From an uncultured Clostridia bacterium (GTDB taxonomy: Bacteria > Bacillota > Clostridia > Oscillospirales > Acutalibacteraceae): a DNA stretch of 64,000 nt. The notes under the pieces are model-generated. The model saw only the letters and a list, made by a program, of their open reading frames with translations, was not told where the DNA came from and made no database searches. This document shows, one piece after another, positions 57,369-64,000 of this stretch. Positions within the stretch are counted from its first letter, which is position 1. Each line of letters starts with the position of its first letter. The DNA is taken from NCBI GenBank assembly GCA_946407065.1, contig CAMJMQ010000002.1, positions 1 to 64,000 of the forward strand, written 5' to 3'. A program made the position numbers and the translations under genes.

Positions 57369-59957
57369 TTATCGGGGCGCGTCCCCGTCGATGATCGCCC
57401 TGATTTCTTTTTCTGCCGCGTCGATTTCCTCGCGAAATTCACGTGCCGAGACTCGTATCGCGCCGTTGCCGAGGATGATCAACTGCTCCATGCCGTCGGA
57501 GGTGACTACTCGGACACGGTTGTTTTTCGCCAGCTTGTAGGAGGCGCGCTCAATGTACATATCGGCGGTCTCCGCCTCTTTGGTATAGACGATGGTGATG
57601 TTGTTGAACTTCTCCACCTCGCGCACATGCCCCTTGATCTTGTACGCGTCAAAAACGAGGATCAGCTCGCATTTTTTGTACCCCTGATAATTGCACAGGG
57701 TGTTGATGAGCAGGTTGCGGGCGACGTCCATATGCTCGTTGACCATCCCGCGCAGATTATCCCACGCATGGATGATGTTGTAGCCGTCCACCAGCACATA
57801 TTCCACGCCGTTGCAGTCGGCGGGCAGATTCTTTTTCTTCTTTTGCTTTTGATACTCGACGGTTTTATAGCGCTTCGGTTCGCTGTATTGCTTTCGGCGC
57901 ACAGGACCGTAGGTTTGCTCAAAGATCTGCATCAGCTCCTTGTCGGAGGCGAAGATGTCCTTTTGGTTTTTGAAGCGGGACAGATCCTTGGTCGGTGTGG
58001 CTTCCGTATCGGAGCCCTTCTTTTCGTTCAGTATGCTCGGTAGATGCATATGCGCAGGCGCTTCATCCCATTTGACCGTGTGACCCGCGCCGTGCGAGCA
58101 GAATACCGAGTCCGCGGTATTCTCCACGTCGCTGTCCGCATCATAGCCGATCGCCGCGATCACCTCGTCGGCGTTGTGACAAGGCTCATACCCCTTCAAC
58201 ACGGTGCTCAGGCTGCCGTTGCCGTGGGTGTACTGCATGACCTCCTTGGCATAGTCGCGCATGGTTGAAACGGGAGCGGTACCGGTGATCGTCGCGGTGT
58301 CAGTATCGGTCTCGGGCGTGTCAAAGCTGCCGTGCATCCGCGTGATATCCGTCAACGCCCTGCCGATGTTGTCAGCGGGTACGGTCAGCGTAAAGCGGTA
58401 GATCGGCTCGAGCAGAACGCTCTGTGCCGAGCGAAGTCCCTGCCGCACCGCGCGATAGGTCGCCTGACGAAAATCGCCGCCCTCGGTATGTTTGGGATGC
58501 GCTTTGCCGGATCGGATGACGATCTCCATATCGGTGATGGGGGAACCCGTCAGCACGCCGATATGGGTCTTTTCATATAGGTGGGTGAGGATCAGCCGCT
58601 GCCAGTTTTTATCGAGCTTATCCTCGGGACATTCACTGCGGAATACCAGTCCGCTGTCGCGCTCGGCAGGCCGCAGGAGCAAATGTACCTCCGCATAATG
58701 GCGCAGGGGCTCAAAATGCCCGACGCCCTCAACGGCTTCGCTGATCGTTTCTTTATAGATGATACTGCCCTGACTGAAAGATACGGTAAAGCCAAAGCGT
58801 TCTTCGATCAAGCTTTGCAGGATCTCGAGCTGTATCTCGCCCATCAGGCGGATCCGGATCTCTTTGTGCCGTTCATCCCACAGGATATTCAACTGCGGAT
58901 CCTCCGCCTCCAGCAGGCGAAGCTTCATAAGCGCCGTCTGCGCGTCGATTCCGTCGGGCAGAATGACGGAATAGGTGAGGACAGGCTCCAGCACCGGCAA
59001 CCCGGTGTCGCTTTCCACACCGAGCCCGTCGCCGGGGAGCGCAAAGGTAACACCCGTCACCGCGCACACCGTTCCGCTTTCGGCACTGTCGACGGTCGTA
59101 TATTTCTCGCCGTTATAAATGCGGATCTGGTTTACTTTTTCGTCGTCTGTATTCTTTGCGGCTTGCAGGACGGTTCTGACCTTAAGCTGTCCTCCGGTGA
59201 TCTTCATGTGGGTGATCCTGCCGCCCTGTTTATCCTCGCTGATTTTGTAAACCTTTGCGGCAAAGTCTGTGCCGTATTCCTTCGCCGCGGTGTAGCGGTT
59301 CAATAATTGCAAAAAGTTCTCCACACCGTCGAGCTTGAGCGCCGAGCCGAACAAGCAGGGGAAGAGGTGCCTGGTTGTGATCTCGCTGATGACGGCGGTA
59401 TCGCTGATCCTGCCGGTTGTATCGTATTCTTCCAGCAGATCTTCATCACACAAGGCGATGTTTTCGGCAAGCTCTTCGGCGGATGCCGCGCTGAAATCGA
59501 CGCAGTTGTCGCTGAGCTTGTTTTTCAGCTCGATAAGGACACGTTCCTTGGAAGCGCCCTGCATATCCATCTTGTTGACGAACAAAAAGCAAGGCACATG
59601 GTATTTGCGGAGCAGCTTCCAGAGGGTGACGGTATGGCTCTGTACGCCGTCGGTACCGCTGATGACCAGGATCGCATAGTCGAGCACCTGTAACGTGCGC
59701 TCGGTCTCGGCGGAAAAATCCACATGTCCGGGCGTATCGAGCAGGGTGAATTCCGTATCTTCGTATCGCAGAACCGCCTGTTTGGAAAAAATGGTGATGC
59801 CGCGCTCGCGCTCCAGCTTGAAATTGTCGAGAAAAGAATCTTTGTGGTCGACTCGCCCGAGCCTTCTGATATTGCCCGACACATACATCATCGCCTCGGA
59901 GAGCGTCGTCTTGCCCGAGTCGACATGCGCCAGTATACCGATGACCGCCTTTTTCAT
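57369..59957 (-). CDS. EF-G/TetM-like GTPase fused to YacP/Rae1-like NYN ribonuclease domain
   Basis: An 862-residue two-part protein. Residues 1-640 are a translational GTPase of the TetM/TetW type: G1 AHVDSGKT (10-17), DNFKLERERGIT switch I, G3 DTPGH (74-78), G4 NKMD (128-131), G5 GSALK (204-208), an EF-G domain II, III/IV and V (APVSTMRDYAKEV), and DSVFCSHGAGHTVKW near 616-630. After a charged linker (about 645-715) residues 718-860 form a NYN domain with LVDGYN (722-727), FDA (769-771), ETAD (796-799), TSD (819-821) and GAIRVSARE, very close to Bacillus YacP/Rae1, an A-site mRNA endonuclease. A TTGACA/TATAAA promoter lies upstream. Tetracycline resistance is not implied. The fusion is one intact frame. 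Confidence 0.9.
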   Translation of the reverse strand: MKKAVIGILAHVDSGKTTLSEAMMYVSGNIRRLGRVDHKDSFLDNFKLERERGITIFSKQAVLRYEDTEFTLLDTPGHVDFSAETERTLQVLDYAILVISGTDGVQSHTVTLWKLLRKYHVPCFLFVNKMDMQGASKERVLIELKNKLSDNCVDFSAASAEELAENIALCDEDLLEEYDTTGRISDTAVISEITTRHLFPCLFGSALKLDGVENFLQLLNRYTAAKEYGTDFAAKVYKISEDKQGGRITHMKITGGQLKVRTVLQAAKNTDDEKVNQIRIYNGEKYTTVDSAESGTVCAVTGVTFALPGDGLGVESDTGLPVLEPVLTYSVILPDGIDAQTALMKLRLLEAEDPQLNILWDERHKEIRIRLMGEIQLEILQSLIEERFGFTVSFSQGSIIYKETISEAVEGVGHFEPLRHYAEVHLLLRPAERDSGLVFRSECPEDKLDKNWQRLILTHLYEKTHIGVLTGSPITDMEIVIRSGKAHPKHTEGGDFRQATYRAVRQGLRSAQSVLLEPIYRFTLTVPADNIGRALTDITRMHGSFDTPETDTDTATITGTAPVSTMRDYAKEVMQYTHGNGSLSTVLKGYEPCHNADEVIAAIGYDADSDVENTADSVFCSHGAGHTVKWDEAPAHMHLPSILNEKKGSDTEATPTKDLSRFKNQKDIFASDKELMQIFEQTYGPVRRKQYSEPKRYKTVEYQKQKKKKNLPADCNGVEYVLVDGYNIIHAWDNLRGMVNEHMDVARNLLINTLCNYQGYKKCELILVFDAYKIKGHVREVEKFNNITIVYTKEAETADMYIERASYKLAKNNRVRVVTSDGMEQLIILGNGAIRVSAREFREEIDAAEKEIRAIIDGDAPR

Positions 59958-59991
59958 AGTGTTTCTCTCTTTCGTGATAATCTGTATATAG

Positions 59992-60019
59992 TTTATAATA
60001 CCGTCGGATATTCTGTCAA
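59992..60019 (-). promoter_or_regulatory. Promoter of the GTPase-NYN gene
   Basis: On the minus strand TTGACA (60019-60014) and TATAAA (59997-59992) with a 16-base spacer; the leader to the ATG is short. Confidence 0.6.
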
Positions 60020-60080
60020 GCGGTGTTTGCGGGTTGGATAGGCGCTGTGATCACGGAGATGATAGAAAACGCAATAATGA

Positions 60081-60109
60081 TTGACTTATCTCAATGTATC
60101 ATTTAGAAT
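60081..60109 (+). promoter_or_regulatory. SigA promoter of the FHA-protein gene
   Basis: TTGACT (60081-60086) and TAGAAT (60104-60109) with a 17-base spacer, 37 bases before the ATG. Confidence 0.7.
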
Positions 60110-60145
60110 AGAACTATCAATTTCTGCTGAACAGGAGAATGGATT

Positions 60146-61423
60146 ATGCCGATGAGTGAGTATGAACGCATCTTAATAACGGACGCTGCTAAAGGAAAGA
60201 AACAAGCGCTGAAGATCCTGCTTGACCTGTATCGTCCTCGCCTTGTTGAGGTGATAGAGGGCGAGCTTCATTCCCTTGATCATGTCGATAGCATCATCAA
60301 TAGCGTGAGTGTCAAAGCGGAGCATGAGATCAGGCAGCTGCAAAATCCTGCGGAATTTGGCAGAATGATCAAGGAGCTGACGCGCGCAGAATGCGCCGAC
60401 AGTCAAAAGAATGATCGTGACGTACCGCCGCAGGGAGCACCGACGGCACAGAGCTTTGCGTCGGTCGCACCGTTTCGACCTGTGATGCGGAATCATATGC
60501 CTGCTGCACAAAGCGATCCGTCCGGCGCAGTACCGTTTCGCCCCGCAGTGCAAAACCATGCGTCTGCCGCGCCGAAGAATCCGTCTGCGGCAGTGCCGTT
60601 TCGACCTGTGGTACTGAATTGCCCAACCGACGCATCGGATCCTTACGCGCCGCCTTCACCTCAAAACGCGGTTGAATATGACAGTAAGACGGAGCTTTTG
60701 ACAGAAGAGCATACCGAACCGCTCCCGTTGTCTTTATCGGCGGACGAGGCTAAGACGGAGTTCTTGACGGATGAGTCGGGAACAGCACCCTTGCATGAAG
60801 AAGCAAAAACAGAATTACTTTCTGAAGGCGTATCCGTTACACGGGAGGATGAACTGAAAACAGAATTGCTTTTTGAGGGCGTATCCGTTACACGGGAGGA
60901 TGAAGCGAAAACAGAAGTGCTGTCCGAGGGCATATCCGTCACACGGCAGGATGAAGAAAAAACAGTATTATTATCGGAGGAACAACATTCCGAAAAAACG
61001 GAAGAGTCGGTTACGGAACCGATTCCCGAGCAGCAGGGTGAATTGTTGTACAAGCCCGACACAATGCCCCGGGCACATGATCAGGCGCCCTCAAACTCTC
61101 CCGCAACCGGCACAGCCAAGGTCGGATTGCTGGTCTGCGTCAAGGGTGAGAACACGGGCGAGAATTTTAGTTTGTACGCGGGCGTGAACCGTGTTGGCGT
61201 TTCCGACGACTGCGATGTGCAGATCAAGGACAGATCCCTGACAGATGCCGATCATGTATTTGTTATCTATGATGAAAGAAGAGTGAGCTTCTCGCTGGAT
61301 CCCGGTTCCCTGTCATCACGGTTGTTTGTGAACGATGCTTCTGTGGATTCTCCGATCTTCATCCAATCGCATGATACGCTTAGGATCGGCGGCTCGGCAT
61401 TTATGCTGGTATCGTTTCAATAA
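60146..61423 (+). CDS. FHA-domain protein with TELL-type repeats
   Basis: A 425-residue protein of unknown function. Residues 1-75 (ILITDAAKGKKQALKILLDLYRPRLVEVI...) have the helical look of a sigma-70 region 2 or similar but I cannot confirm it. Residues 105-155 contain three PFRP(V/A) repeats. Residues 180-277 carry six K-T-E-L-L-type motifs with Thr at 182, 204, 222, 239, 256 and 273, the last four exactly 17 apart. Residues 325-425 form an FHA-like domain. The usual phosphate-binding Arg and Ser of FHA (GR...SxxH) are Val and Asp here, with only His370 kept. Promoter and terminator are its own. Confidence 0.75.
   Translation: MPMSEYERILITDAAKGKKQALKILLDLYRPRLVEVIEGELHSLDHVDSIINSVSVKAEHEIRQLQNPAEFGRMIKELTRAECADSQKNDRDVPPQGAPTAQSFASVAPFRPVMRNHMPAAQSDPSGAVPFRPAVQNHASAAPKNPSAAVPFRPVVLNCPTDASDPYAPPSPQNAVEYDSKTELLTEEHTEPLPLSLSADEAKTEFLTDESGTAPLHEEAKTELLSEGVSVTREDELKTELLFEGVSVTREDEAKTEVLSEGISVTRQDEEKTVLLSEEQHSEKTEESVTEPIPEQQGELLYKPDTMPRAHDQAPSNSPATGTAKVGLLVCVKGENTGENFSLYAGVNRVGVSDDCDVQIKDRSLTDADHVFVIYDERRVSFSLDPGSLSSRLFVNDASVDSPIFIQSHDTLRIGGSAFMLVSFQ
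60808..60965 (+). repeat. 51-bp in-gene tandem repeat
   Basis: Three consecutive 51-bp units encode E-A-K-T-E-L-L-S-E-G-V-S-V-T-R-E-D (17 residues), and a fourth starts. Nucleotide identity is high between units, so expansion is recent. Confidence 0.8.
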
Positions 61424-61471
61424 TGGAGCCGATGCGCCGCTGAAGGATCACAAATATAGCGTTAAATAATC

Positions 61472-61512
61472 AGCCAAAGCCCCGATCGGCGGTTTTGGCT
61501 GTATTTTTTATC
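61472..61512 (+). terminator. Terminator of the FHA-protein gene
   Basis: CAGCCAAA and TTTTGGCTG bracket a GCCCCGATCGGCGG core, followed by TATTTTTTATC. Confidence 0.8.
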
Positions 61513-61542
61513 CTGTTTTAGTATATTTTTCAAAAATACACC

Positions 61543-61571
61543 TTGATTTCAGGTGCTGTTTGTAGTAAAAT
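61543..61571 (+). promoter_or_regulatory. SigA promoter of gap
   Basis: TTGATT (61543-61548) and TAAAAT (61566-61571) with a 17-base spacer, 49 bases before the start codon. Confidence 0.75.
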
Positions 61572-61620
61572 AACAATGATGTAACAATTACATTTAAAAT
61601 AATTCTTAGGAGGAATTAAT

Positions 61621-62649
61621 ATGTCAGTAAAAGTTGCTATTAACGGCTTCGGCCGTATCGGTCGTCTGGCTTTCCGTCAGATGTTCGGTGCTGAGGGTTA
61701 TGAGGTAGTTGCCATCAACGACCTGACCAACCCTGCTATGCTCGCAAACCTCTTGAAGTATGACACTGCTCAGAAGGGCTATTGCGGCGTGATCGGTGAG
61801 GGTCTGCACACTGTAGAGGCAGGCGAGAATTCCATCATCGTTGACGGTAAGGAAATCACCATTTATGCTGAGGCTGACGCTAACAAGCTGCCCTGGGGCG
61901 AGATCGGCGTAGACGTCGTTCTCGAGTGCACCGGTTTCTACTGCTCCAAGGAGAAGTCCATGGCTCACATCAACGCAGGCGCTAAGAAGGTCGTTATCTC
62001 TGCTCCCGCAGGCAAGGACCTCAAGACCATCGTCTTCAGCGTTAACGAGGACACTCTGACCGCTGACGATCAGATCATCTCCGCTGCTTCCTGCACCACC
62101 AACTGCTTGGCTCCCATGGCTAACACCCTGAACAAGTATGCTCCCATCCAGACCGGTATCATGTGCACTGTTCACGCTTACACCGGTGACCAGATGATCC
62201 TCGACGGTCCCCATCGTAAGGGCGATATGAGAAGAGCTCGTGCCGGCGCTTCGAACATTGTTCCCAACTCCACCGGCGCTGCTAAGGCGATCGGCCTGGT
62301 TATCCCCGAGCTGAACGGCAAGCTCATCGGCGCTGCTCAGCGTGTTCCGGTTCCGACAGGTTCCACCACCATCCTGACCGCTGTTGTCAAGGGTGACGAC
62401 GTAACCGTAGAGGGCATCAATGCCGCTATGAAGGCTGCTGCTTGCGACAGCTTCGGTTACAACGAGGATCCGATCGTTTCCTCCGACGTTATCGGCATGC
62501 GCTTCGGTTCTCTGTTCGACGCTACCCAGACCATGGTATCTCCCATCGGCGACGGTCTGTATGAGGTTCAGGTAGTTTCTTGGTATGACAACGAGAACTC
62601 CTACACTTCTCAGATGGTTCGCACCATTAAGTATTTTGCTGAGCTGTAA
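61621..62649 (+). CDS. gap: Glyceraldehyde-3-phosphate dehydrogenase
   Basis: Glycolytic enzyme making 1,3-bisphosphoglycerate with NAD. 342 residues. The NAD-binding GFGRIGR (9-15), catalytic Cys158 in SAASCTTNC, and the WYDNENSY near the C-terminus are intact. AGGAGGAA precedes the ATG. Codon use is strongly biased to GCT, GTT and CTG/AAG pairs, unlike most of the window, which implies very high expression. It is monocistronic with its own promoter and terminator. Confidence 0.98.
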   Translation: MSVKVAINGFGRIGRLAFRQMFGAEGYEVVAINDLTNPAMLANLLKYDTAQKGYCGVIGEGLHTVEAGENSIIVDGKEITIYAEADANKLPWGEIGVDVVLECTGFYCSKEKSMAHINAGAKKVVISAPAGKDLKTIVFSVNEDTLTADDQIISAASCTTNCLAPMANTLNKYAPIQTGIMCTVHAYTGDQMILDGPHRKGDMRRARAGASNIVPNSTGAAKAIGLVIPELNGKLIGAAQRVPVPTGSTTILTAVVKGDDVTVEGINAAMKAAACDSFGYNEDPIVSSDVIGMRFGSLFDATQTMVSPIGDGLYEVQVVSWYDNENSYTSQMVRTIKYFAEL

Positions 62650-62746
62650 TCCGATCGCTTAGATTACACTCTGCGCTGAGGTAAAGCGTTCTGTTTGAGA
62701 ATCCGGCTTACGGAAGGTTTTGCCAAAGCAATAAATTTGCCAAATT

Positions 62747-62779
62747 GCGGCTGTACCACACGGTGCAGCCGCTTTGTGC
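62747..62779 (+). terminator. Terminator region of gap
   Basis: GCGGCTG (62747-62753) pairs with CAGCCGC (62766-62772) over a CACACGGTG-containing loop, followed by TTTGTGCGTTT. Confidence 0.6.
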
Positions 62780-62790
62780 GTTTATCGATA

Positions 62791-62823
62791 GACATTGCGA
62801 GGGCTTTAGCCCGTGGCAATCTC
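62791..62823. repeat. CATTGCGAG/GGCAATCTC palindrome, copy 4
   Basis: GACATTGCGAGGGC pairs with GCCCGTGGCAATCTC over TTTA, and it directly abuts MITE copy 2. Confidence 0.75.
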
Positions 62824-62982
62824 ATACTAAGTATCATTAAAACACTTTAACATTTATTGCGTTAAATTCCGCATAGCGGTGTTGTCGTCCTTGACATACG
62901 CCAGTATGCCTGCGTCCTCCGCCTTGCTCTGCGAAATTTCTCGCTAACAAATTTGTTAAAGCGTTTAATGGATACTTAGTAT
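62824..62982. mobile_element. 159-bp MITE, copy 2
   Basis: Same length and ends as copy 1 (23223-23381) with a single base difference in the interior. It lies between gap and the epimerase gene, inserted next to the CATTGCGAG palindrome. Confidence 0.85.
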
Positions 62983-63058
62983 CAACCGATAATCGAGGTT
63001 GAAATCTCTGCCGCTTTGTAGTAAGATAAAGCTGATCTGAGCTTGCGGAGGTATCATA

Positions 63059-63967
63059 ATGAAAATTCTGATTACCGGCGGTACGACTTTTGTCAGCAGG
63101 TTTACAGCCGAATATTTTACTGCTAAGGGACATGATGTTGTCGTCCTCAATCGCGGCAGCAGAGAACAGGTGGATGGGGTGACCCATCTCCAATGTGACA
63201 GGCTCTATCTCGGCGATAAGCTGAAAGGAGCCTATTTTGATCTTGTTCTTGATATCACGGCTTATACACAGGAGCACATTCAAGCGCTTCTTACTTCCGG
63301 CGTATCCTTTTGCGACTATGTTTTCATCAGTTCCAGCGCTGTCTATCCCGAAACGAATCCCCAACCCTTTATCGAAGAACAGGAATGCGGTCGTAATTCC
63401 GTGTGGGGCGATTACGGGATGAATAAGCTGAACGCGGAGCGGTATTTGCAAACGCACATCCCTAACGCTTATATCTTGCGACCGCCGTATTTCTATGGGA
63501 TCTATGATAATCTCTACCGGGAAGCGTTTACTTTTGACTGCGCGATGCAGGACAGACCGTTTTATCTGCCGCAGAACGGTGATATGAGATTGCAGTTTTT
63601 TCATGTTGCCGATCTCTGCCGCTTTATCGAGATCCTGATAGAAAAGCACCCCAAAAACCACGTTTTCAATGTTGGCAACAAGGATGTGGTTACTGTTAAA
63701 GAATGGGTCGAGTTATGCTACAAGGCAGTCGGTAAAACCGCTGAGTTTGCCAGCGTAAGTAAAGAAATTCCGCAACGAGATTACTTCTGCTTCTATGATT
63801 ATGAATACGTGCTCGATGTCAGTAAGCAAACCGAGTTGATGGCCGATACCTTTCCTCTCGAACAGGGCTTGAAAGAGGAATTTGAGTGGTACAGGGATAA
63901 CCCCGACAGCATCTATAACCGCAAGCCGTATATGGAGTTTATTGATAAAGAGTTGGTGAAGAAATGA
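63059..63967 (+). CDS. NAD-dependent epimerase/dehydratase (extended SDR)
   Basis: A 302-residue Rossmann-fold protein of the extended short-chain dehydrogenase class. The NAD-binding ITGGTTFVS (GGxxFxx variant), the Ser of SSSAVYPET and the catalytic YGMNK (YxxxK) are present. Similar proteins are annotated as nucleotide-sugar epimerases or reductases; the exact substrate is unknown. GGAGG precedes the ATG. It overlaps the next gene by four bases. Confidence 0.85.
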   Translation: MKILITGGTTFVSRFTAEYFTAKGHDVVVLNRGSREQVDGVTHLQCDRLYLGDKLKGAYFDLVLDITAYTQEHIQALLTSGVSFCDYVFISSSAVYPETNPQPFIEEQECGRNSVWGDYGMNKLNAERYLQTHIPNAYILRPPYFYGIYDNLYREAFTFDCAMQDRPFYLPQNGDMRLQFFHVADLCRFIEILIEKHPKNHVFNVGNKDVVTVKEWVELCYKAVGKTAEFASVSKEIPQRDYFCFYDYEYVLDVSKQTELMADTFPLEQGLKEEFEWYRDNPDSIYNRKPYMEFIDKELVKK

Positions 63968-64000
63968 AAGTCAGAGAAATCAAAGAAAACGAATTAAACG
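63964..64000 (+). CDS. Truncated gene at the right edge
   Basis: An ATG overlapping the epimerase stop opens a frame MKVREIKENELN that runs off the window. Its beginning resembles GNAT acetyltransferases, but twelve residues cannot establish this. Confidence 0.4.
   Translation, partial: MKVREIKENELN

Noticed and set aside
57369-59957. Tetracycline-resistance protein call for the GTPase
   Set aside because: Only the fold and G-motifs are shared; the gene has no resistance context and carries an extra nuclease domain. Such fusions could not be equated with TetM or TetW.
1-64000. tRNA or rRNA genes
   Set aside because: I found no cloverleaf-consistent stems with the conserved GGTTCGAATCC-like arm or rRNA landmark sequences; a covariance search would be needed to exclude them fully.

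Overview
The window looks like a chromosomal segment of an anaerobic, endospore-forming low-GC-type Gram-positive, most likely a gut Clostridia member of the Oscillospiraceae/Ruminococcaceae kind (inference). The evidence is spoIVA, a DUF3794/LysM spore protein and a SpoVB-like flippase (sporulation); a bifunctional AdhE under a Rex-like site and a reverse rubrerythrin (fermentative anaerobe); HPr kinase, RapZ and WhiA (Firmicutes/Actinobacteria cell control); and an aspS-gatCAB block. Nearly every gene has a strong Shine-Dalgarno sequence, many neighbours overlap by ATGA, and codon use is GC-rich, which generates long antisense shadow ORFs that I left out. No rRNA, tRNA, CRISPR array, intact transposase or phage gene is visible.

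Layout. 1-615: gene-free edge with two back-to-back hairpins and seven TGTCAACC-type sites. 616-5695: aspS-gatC-gatA-gatB (tRNA-dependent amidation). 5793-8834: PrsW-like membrane protease, hotdog thioesterase, APH-fold kinase. 8846-13114 (minus strand): adhE, two small membrane proteins, rubrerythrin. 13295-17488: amidase, LUD protein, a 51-residue Asn-rich peptide gene, rsmF-rsmA. 17768-20830: spore coat/SPOCS protein and spoIVA. 21433-23137: sodium-pump decarboxylase subunits oadG/oadB without an alpha subunit. 23584-25040: Wzz-like protein and BY-kinase. 25478-29747: aminotransferase and secDF. 29964-30859: DUF421/DUF4363 pair. 31077-35386: hprK-murB-rapZ-whiA. 35463-46734: xseB-ispA-dxs-tlyA-nadK-argR-recN-recJ-relA, a near-continuous run for isoprenoids, repair and stringent response. 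46889-52690: dtd, MBL hydrolase, hemZ, SpoVB-like flippase, mazG, HU. 53359-57298: two DUF4358 lipoproteins bracketing an alpha/beta hydrolase, a radical SAM protein and an SGNH lipoprotein. 57369-59957: an EF-G/TetM-like GTPase fused to a YacP/Rae1-like NYN ribonuclease domain. 60146-64000: FHA-domain protein, gap, an SDR epimerase and the start of a further gene.

Intergenic DNA is unusually rich in short dispersed repeats: eight copies of a GGGGAGGGGCTTGCTCCTCC palindrome (one inserted in frame inside a kinase gene), a 159-bp MITE in two near-identical copies plus one diverged copy, a nested-palindrome element found twice beside terminator hairpins, a CATTGCGAG/GGCAATCTC palindrome in four copies, and heptamer-like tandem arrays abutting start codons (whiA, hemZ).

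The most promising undescribed item is the GTPase-NYN fusion, a single polypeptide that appears to join a ribosomal A-site/translocation GTPase to an A-site mRNA endonuclease domain. Other notable items are the in-frame repeat insertion, the iteron-like array at the left edge, the FHA protein with Thr-containing repeats and a degenerate phosphopeptide site, and the terminator-associated palindromic element.
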